Below, one piece after another: positions 60,738-64,000 of a DNA stretch of 64,000 bases (position 1 is the stretch's first letter; each line of letters opens with the position of its first letter). The stretch is from Komagataeibacter sp. FNDCF1 (GTDB lineage Bacteria; Pseudomonadota; Alphaproteobacteria; Acetobacterales; Acetobacteraceae), in NCBI RefSeq assembly GCF_021295335.1, contig NZ_JAIWOT010000001.1:3452001-3516000 (forward strand), read 5' to 3'. The translations under genes were made by a program, and so were the position numbers. The notes below the pieces were generated by a model. It searched no databases. It had not been told where the DNA came from and saw only the letters and a list, made by a program, of their open reading frames with translations.

Positions 60738-61379
60738 TTAAGGTGTCTGTATGGCCGCAAAGTATGCTCTCAAGTGCTCTCGGTCTGCCCTGCTTATTCT
60801 GGAACCGCTCAGATGAACTGTTCCAATCGCTTCACAGTCCCATAAGGTGCCTTTACGTGTCAGCACCCGGCCCTTCTCTCCATATAGGGACGGCTGACCT
60901 TCAGTCAGCCAATCGAATGTTCCGAGACCAATGACAATTAAACACTTCGGTCGGAGTGTCCGCACTATTTGCTCGGCATGCTGTCGACTAAAATTCTCAA
61001 GTTGCTGCCGAAGAGGCTTGGCTATTTTATTCCATGCGGTAACACTGGGTGCACGGAAAAAGATTACGTTGAGCCCGGTGCAGCGTTCAACAATATCAAG
61101 GCCCCAAATAGAACGAACTTGTTTGGCGAGAGGCCAATTTTGGATCACATAGTCGCTGACCTCTGGCCATGTATCGTGGTGTTCCGCACAGTCAATCCCT
61201 CGGCCACCCGGTTGATATCCGATGAACAAAAATGGAGCATCAATTACAGGCGGCCCATACAGGATACGAAAACCGAGGGCGTGTTCACCAAGCGTTCCAG
61301 TAATTTCAGAATAGTATTTGCGAGTTTCTTCGTAGATGTTCTGACAAATATTTTTTGCTTCTTCAGATAAATCTTGCAT
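60738..61379 (-). CDS. Uracil-DNA-glycosylase-superfamily-like protein
   Basis: 213 residues, complete. FLFIGYQPGGRG (residues 50-61) matches the GxxPGxxE-type motif A region and VHLSGSRIS (H189) the HPSxxxR-type motif B region of UDG-fold enzymes; LRPKCLIVIGLGTFDWL in between is the usual core strand and helix. The catalytic acid of families 4/5 is not obvious. It lies alone on the minus strand amid plus-strand satellite genes, with lower GC, as cargo genes do. Base excision or sensing of modified phage DNA is a possibility, not shown. Confidence 0.65.
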   Translation of the reverse strand: MQDLSEEAKNICQNIYEETRKYYSEITGTLGEHALGFRILYGPPVIDAPFLFIGYQPGGRGIDCAEHHDTWPEVSDYVIQNWPLAKQVRSIWGLDIVERCTGLNVIFFRAPSVTAWNKIAKPLRQQLENFSRQHAEQIVRTLRPKCLIVIGLGTFDWLTEGQPSLYGEKGRVLTRKGTLWDCEAIGTVHLSGSRISRADREHLRAYFAAIQTP

Positions 61380-61700
61380 CGCTGTTGCCCTTCTTTGGGC
61401 AAGTAACGAGCATTTTGTTTTGGGGCGGTCAAGCTTGACATGGCGAATTATAGCCTCAACCCCTTGGCCGCCATTCCTAGACCAAAGAAACCCATTTTTC
61501 GGTAATACTTACGCCAACTCTTTCCGTGCGGCCTACTAAAATGTCAAAATGATTGGCATAAATGGAAAGAAAATATATCATTACCGAATAATAGAACTAT
61601 TAAATGAAAACAATAAACCGCTAAAATACACCCTAGTTAAGCCCCTGTTGCCGACAGGTTAGGGGGCTTTCATTATTTCTGTATTTGTGGAGAAAAGAAA
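61380..61700. other. Gene-free region with leader hairpin
   Basis: No gene seen. AAGCCCC (61639-61645) and GGGGCTT (61663-61669) enclose an inner CCTGT/ACAGG pair and are followed by T-rich DNA, giving a plus-strand terminator or attenuator 32 bp before the next operon. The upstream part is AT-rich and likely promoter DNA for the UDG-like gene on the minus strand. Confidence 0.55.
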
Positions 61701-62027
61701 ATGACCACCGATGTGGTGGGACCATACACAAAAAGCGATGCCCGTTTGATCGCTGATGGCCGAAGTGCCCCGGCCCGTAAGTACCGCCGTTACGTCAAGG
61801 AACTGACGGACGACCATGGGGGCGTGCTTGTCGTAGGCCAGCGCTTGCTAATCGAGCGTACGGCCATGCTTCTGACCCGGCTGCATTATCTCGATAACTT
61901 GGTCCTGCGAGATGCCGAGTTCACCCAGCACGATAACAACCAGTATATCGCGTGGCAGAACGCTGTCCGCCGCAACCTTGTAGCCCTTGAGGGTGGCCGT
62001 CGGTCCTTCCTTGATGGGTTCGTTTAA
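61701..62027 (+). CDS. Hypothetical satellite operon protein 1
   Basis: 108 residues, MTTDVVGPYTKSDARLIADG, mixed helical, with basic ARKYRRYVKELTDD and VGQRLLIERTAMLLTRLHYL. GGAG is placed 10 nt upstream. First of four closely spaced genes (gaps 10, 4 and -4 bp). Layout recalls small terminase-like or capsid-modifying satellite genes, but no family is recognised. Confidence 0.65.
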   Translation: MTTDVVGPYTKSDARLIADGRSAPARKYRRYVKELTDDHGGVLVVGQRLLIERTAMLLTRLHYLDNLVLRDAEFTQHDNNQYIAWQNAVRRNLVALEGGRRSFLDGFV

Positions 62028-62037
62028 GGGGGCAGAA

Positions 62038-62268
62038 ATGACCGTCCCAGTACGAGGCCGGCGAGGGCGCTTCTGGGGCGACCTTTTCCAGTGGGCACTA
62101 CGCCACCGCCGACGCCGTCAGAGGCTGCACAGGCGCAAGAAACTCATCCCCAGCCCGATTGTAGCTGCCCCGCCTCCTGTTGAACCCCCCGACCCGGAAT
62201 GGCTCACGAGGGTCATTCTTGAGGGGCATCTAGTTACCGGCCCATTCAGCACACCGCCCAAAGGATAA
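62038..62268 (+). CDS. Hypothetical satellite operon protein 2
   Basis: 76 residues, very basic N-terminal half (RRGRFWGDLFQWALRHRRRR) and a Pro-rich C-terminus (VAAPPPVEPPDPEWLTRVIL). Could bind nucleic acid or act as an assembly factor. Not recognised. Confidence 0.6.
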   Translation: MTVPVRGRRGRFWGDLFQWALRHRRRRQRLHRRKKLIPSPIVAAPPPVEPPDPEWLTRVILEGHLVTGPFSTPPKG

Positions 62269-62272
62269 CCCC

Positions 62273-62617
62273 ATGGCATTCAAATCCCCCCGGTCGGGTG
62301 GCAGGAGCTTTGCCAAGCCCCGTCCTCGGCCTGTCCCTCGGCCTCGTGCCCGAACCAAGGATAAGCCGATACGGATGCTCCTGGCTGATCCCCGCGCCTC
62401 TGTCCGGCCGCCCAGCGATCGGGCTGGCCTTCCCCCGGTAGGGCTGGTCCAAAAGAAACAGCAGGACCGCGCGGCCGAGATTAATGCACCCCCTGCGGAC
62501 GAAGGCGCAGACCGGGAAGCCCTCTTGAGAGACGCCCTCCGCCGCAAGGCCGAAGCCGATGCAAACCGGCTGCAGGACATGATTCGACGCAATAAAGAAT
62601 ATTGGAATAAAACATGA
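62273..62617 (+). CDS. Hypothetical satellite operon protein 3
   Basis: 114 residues: Arg/Pro/Lys-rich, probably disordered N-terminal half (FAKPRPRPVPRPRARTKDK) and an acidic-basic C-terminal helix (ALLRDALRRKAEADANRLQD). Overlaps the next gene by 4 nt. Not recognised. Confidence 0.6.
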   Translation: MAFKSPRSGGRSFAKPRPRPVPRPRARTKDKPIRMLLADPRASVRPPSDRAGLPPVGLVQKKQQDRAAEINAPPADEGADREALLRDALRRKAEADANRLQDMIRRNKEYWNKT

Positions 62618-63243
62618 ACGATCTAGAAATTAAGCTGGCTGCGGCCAAGAACCTCCGCCATGACGTCCTAAAGGCACTGGACGAAGTAGGCGTTAAGCAG
62701 CGCAAGGCCGGGGTGCTCCTTGAGCGGCTCAAGGCTGAAAAGGAATCCCTCTCCGGGGTCCAGGAGCAGGTGAATAACATCCGTCTGGACGCCATGGAGG
62801 CCGGGGAGACAGCGATATACCTTCCGGCTGCGCTATCGAGGCAGTACGAGCGGGTTCAGGAAATTGATGCCCTACTGGCGGCGGCAACCAAGCGGGCGCA
62901 GTCCCTGAGCGCTGAGCGGGCAGTTACAGATGCGGCCATGCAGGACGCGGACGAAGCTATCCGTAAGGAAGCAGGGGCTATCCTGTCGGCCGAGCAGGCG
63001 GACGCATGGGAGCGGGCTCAGTCGCTGTGGGCTGAATACCTCGAAGCCGTGCGGGAGGCTGTCGCCCTTGGTACAACCGGTCGGGCAGCGATCCCGTGGA
63101 ACGCAATTTCAGGCGACCTTAGCCAGCTCACGCCCTCTGCCTTTGAGGCGCTAAACGGTGCGGGGAAACTAAAGACGGACAAGGCCCGGGAGCAGGTGCG
63201 GCAGCGGTTTGCCGACCTGATTGCCCCGGTCGGTCCAGCGTAG
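62614..63243 (+). CDS. Hypothetical satellite operon protein 4, coiled coil
   Basis: 209 residues, Ala/Glu-rich with long coiled-coil stretches (GVLLERLKAEKESLSGVQEQ, LLAAATKRAQSLSAERAVTD). The scaffold-like composition suggests a structural or assembly helper, as some satellites encode. No family recognised. Confidence 0.65.
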   Translation: MNDLEIKLAAAKNLRHDVLKALDEVGVKQRKAGVLLERLKAEKESLSGVQEQVNNIRLDAMEAGETAIYLPAALSRQYERVQEIDALLAAATKRAQSLSAERAVTDAAMQDADEAIRKEAGAILSAEQADAWERAQSLWAEYLEAVREAVALGTTGRAAIPWNAISGDLSQLTPSAFEALNGAGKLKTDKAREQVRQRFADLIAPVGPA

Positions 63244-63256
63244 CCCCGATATAAAA

Positions 63257-63287
63257 ACCCCTCCGCCGGGTTGAGCAGCGGAGGGGT
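63257..63287 (-). terminator. Terminator between convergent satellite genes
   Basis: ACCCCTCCGC/GCGGAGGGGT 10-bp stem with an 11-nt loop; five T follow on the minus strand, so it best terminates the 101-residue minus gene, and may also slow plus transcription. A second small hairpin (CACCTCTTACGAGGTG) lies at 63295-63310. Confidence 0.75.
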
Positions 63288-63445
63288 AGGTAACCACCTC
63301 TTACGAGGTGACACAGACGTATCCGGCCATGGCTAACCGTCAACCTAAATAATATAATGCTGTTTTTATATTTATACTAATTCTTATTTAACTCTAATTA
63401 CCTATAGAAGTTATTTTTTATTTCATAGGGAATACTTTTTTGTTT

Positions 63446-63751
63446 CTATAGTTTGTTCCAAAAGAGGCCATTTTTGACTAATGTAACACTCCATGGAGCG
63501 TAATATACCAGCAATTCTGTCGCTAATTTTTCGAGAGGAATTATGGTTGCCCCTCCCTTATGAGGACCGTGCCGTCCGGATATGTGCCGGATAAATTGCC
63601 CGAGTCGCCGATTTAACTTTTTTGCACGCCTGATATAGACGCCTGATGTCTTTTCTGTGATCGCCTCTTTCTTCCATGAGAAAGGGCCATGTCCCAGCAA
63701 TGCAGCCCATTCAAATAAATCGTACGAATCTATGTCAGGCAGGACATTCAT
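63446..63751 (-). CDS. Hypothetical satellite protein near the right end
   Basis: 101 residues, MNVLPDIDSYDLFEWAALLG, basic middle (VYIRRAKKLNRRLGQFIRHI) and hydrophobic end (ELLVYYAPWSVTLVKNGLFW). AT-rich upstream and downstream DNA. Not recognised; position near the attachment site is typical of cargo or excision-control genes. Confidence 0.55.
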   Translation of the reverse strand: MNVLPDIDSYDLFEWAALLGHGPFSWKKEAITEKTSGVYIRRAKKLNRRLGQFIRHISGRHGPHKGGATIIPLEKLATELLVYYAPWSVTLVKNGLFWNKL

Positions 63752-63877
63752 GCGAATCCTGCTGGGGTTTGCATTCTTGGAATCGCTTGCATGGATAATT
63801 GACAGGGATGTAAGGCGGGCTAACGACTCCCGCTCTTATGCTCTACGGGATTAAACTACTCGGGGAGTGCGGTTAGG

Positions 63878-63898
63878 AAGAGGGGCCGCAAGAGGGGC
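63878..63898. repeat. Candidate integrase arm site, right
   Basis: AAGAGGGGCCGCAAGAGGGGC; 19 of 21 positions as in 53747-53767, with a further AAGAGGGGC starting at 63890. Confidence 0.55.
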
Positions 63899-63954
63899 GG
63901 AGCTTGTAGCGCCTACCCTAACCTTTTGGAATTTCTGTCAATTTATAGAAATAT

Positions 63955-63969
63955 TGGAGGTCTGGGCGG
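63955..63969. repeat. Attachment-site repeat, right copy (in tRNA-Cys)
   Basis: Identical 15-bp repeat forming the 3' end of the tRNA-Cys gene; marks the right border of the element. Confidence 0.9.
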
Positions 63970-64000
63970 GAATCGAACCCACGTACGCGGATTTGCAGTC
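63955..64000 (-). tRNA. tRNA-Cys (GCA anticodon), 3' half only
   Basis: Reading the minus strand: anticodon loop CTGCAAA (anticodon GCA), 4-nt variable loop, T-arm GTGGG-TTCGATT-CCCGC, acceptor strand CCAGACC, discriminator T (typical of tRNA-Cys) and encoded CCA. The 5' half lies beyond position 64000. Its 3' end is the integration site of the element to the left. Confidence 0.93.

Larger units (their letters stand above)
53614..63969. mobile_element. Integrative element (phage satellite-like) in tRNA-Cys
   Basis: 10.36 kb bounded by a 15-bp direct repeat that equals the 3' end of tRNA-Cys. Contents: integrase just inside the left end, AlpA-like regulator, large primase-helicase, a UDG-like cargo gene, a four-gene operon and small unknown genes; no structural phage genes. 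Codon use and GC are more mixed than in the prophage. Without the IS it would be 9.4 kb, close to known satellites. The replication gene is disrupted. Confidence 0.85.

Noticed and set aside
61244-61441. 65-codon minus frame overlapping the UDG-like gene start
   Set aside because: Mostly overlaps the UDG-like gene in another frame and has no ribosome-binding site.

Overview
The window is a high-GC alphaproteobacterial chromosome segment, most likely from an acetic acid bacterium of the Komagataeibacter/Gluconacetobacter group. The best taxonomic clue is three identical 930-bp insertion sequences of the IS1031 type (IS5 family), a group first described in Acetobacter (Komagataeibacter) xylinus. 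Each is bounded by near-perfect 25-bp inverted repeats and its own 3-bp TNA target duplication (TCA, TAA, TCA).

Layout. (1) 1-14.5 kb is host chromosome: a partial unknown gene, a Dps ferritin-like protein behind a Fur-like palindrome, an amidinotransferase/dimethylargininase-like enzyme, a GhrA-type hydroxyacid reductase, a MocR-type regulator followed by a tightly packed ABM monooxygenase - MFS transporter - Tm-1-like/UPF0261 - PEP-hydrolase-family operon, a secreted GH20 hexosaminidase, a cytosine-permease-type transporter, and a lipoprotein gene cut in two by IS copy 1. (2) About 15.2-51.2 kb is a complete-looking Mu-like transposable prophage lying on the minus strand. Early genes are on the right (repressor on plus; then on minus ner, a ParB-like gene, transposase A, ATPase B, small genes, DUF3164, gemA, and a stand-alone ClpX-type zinc finger). 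A mor-type activator, GH108 lysozyme and probable lysis genes follow, then terminase, portal, MuF, protease/scaffold, capsid, sheath, tube, tape measure, baseplate and tail-fibre genes toward 15.5 kb. The exact prophage ends could not be read. (3) 51.2-53.6 kb holds IS copy 2, a C-terminally shortened sulfotransferase gene and gene-free DNA. (4) 53,614-63,969 is a 10.4-kb integrative element, probably a phage satellite, inserted in the 3' end of tRNA-Cys(GCA). It is bounded by a 15-bp direct repeat of the tRNA end and carries a tyrosine integrase, an AlpA-like regulator/excisionase, a large primase-helicase split by IS copy 3, a UDG-fold cargo gene and a four-gene operon of unknown function. 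The 3' half of the tRNA closes the window.

How it works together. The prophage has the regulatory logic of Mu: a LexA/S24-type repressor divergent from ner, with CCGAGTT operator copies in the early promoter and in the start of the repressor gene. Early genes end at a hairpin terminator before the mor-type activator, and the late genes are a near-continuous chain with ATGA overlaps. The satellite carries its own integration and replication genes, but its replication protein is broken, so it is probably immobile unless the IS excises. The most notable items are the isolated ClpX zinc-binding domain, the HEPN-like gene coupled to the repressor, a duplicated 55-bp element with changed but still pairing arms in the satellite, a UDG-like cargo gene, an ACP-like phage protein without its serine, and a MuF protein with a probable nuclease-type C-terminal domain.
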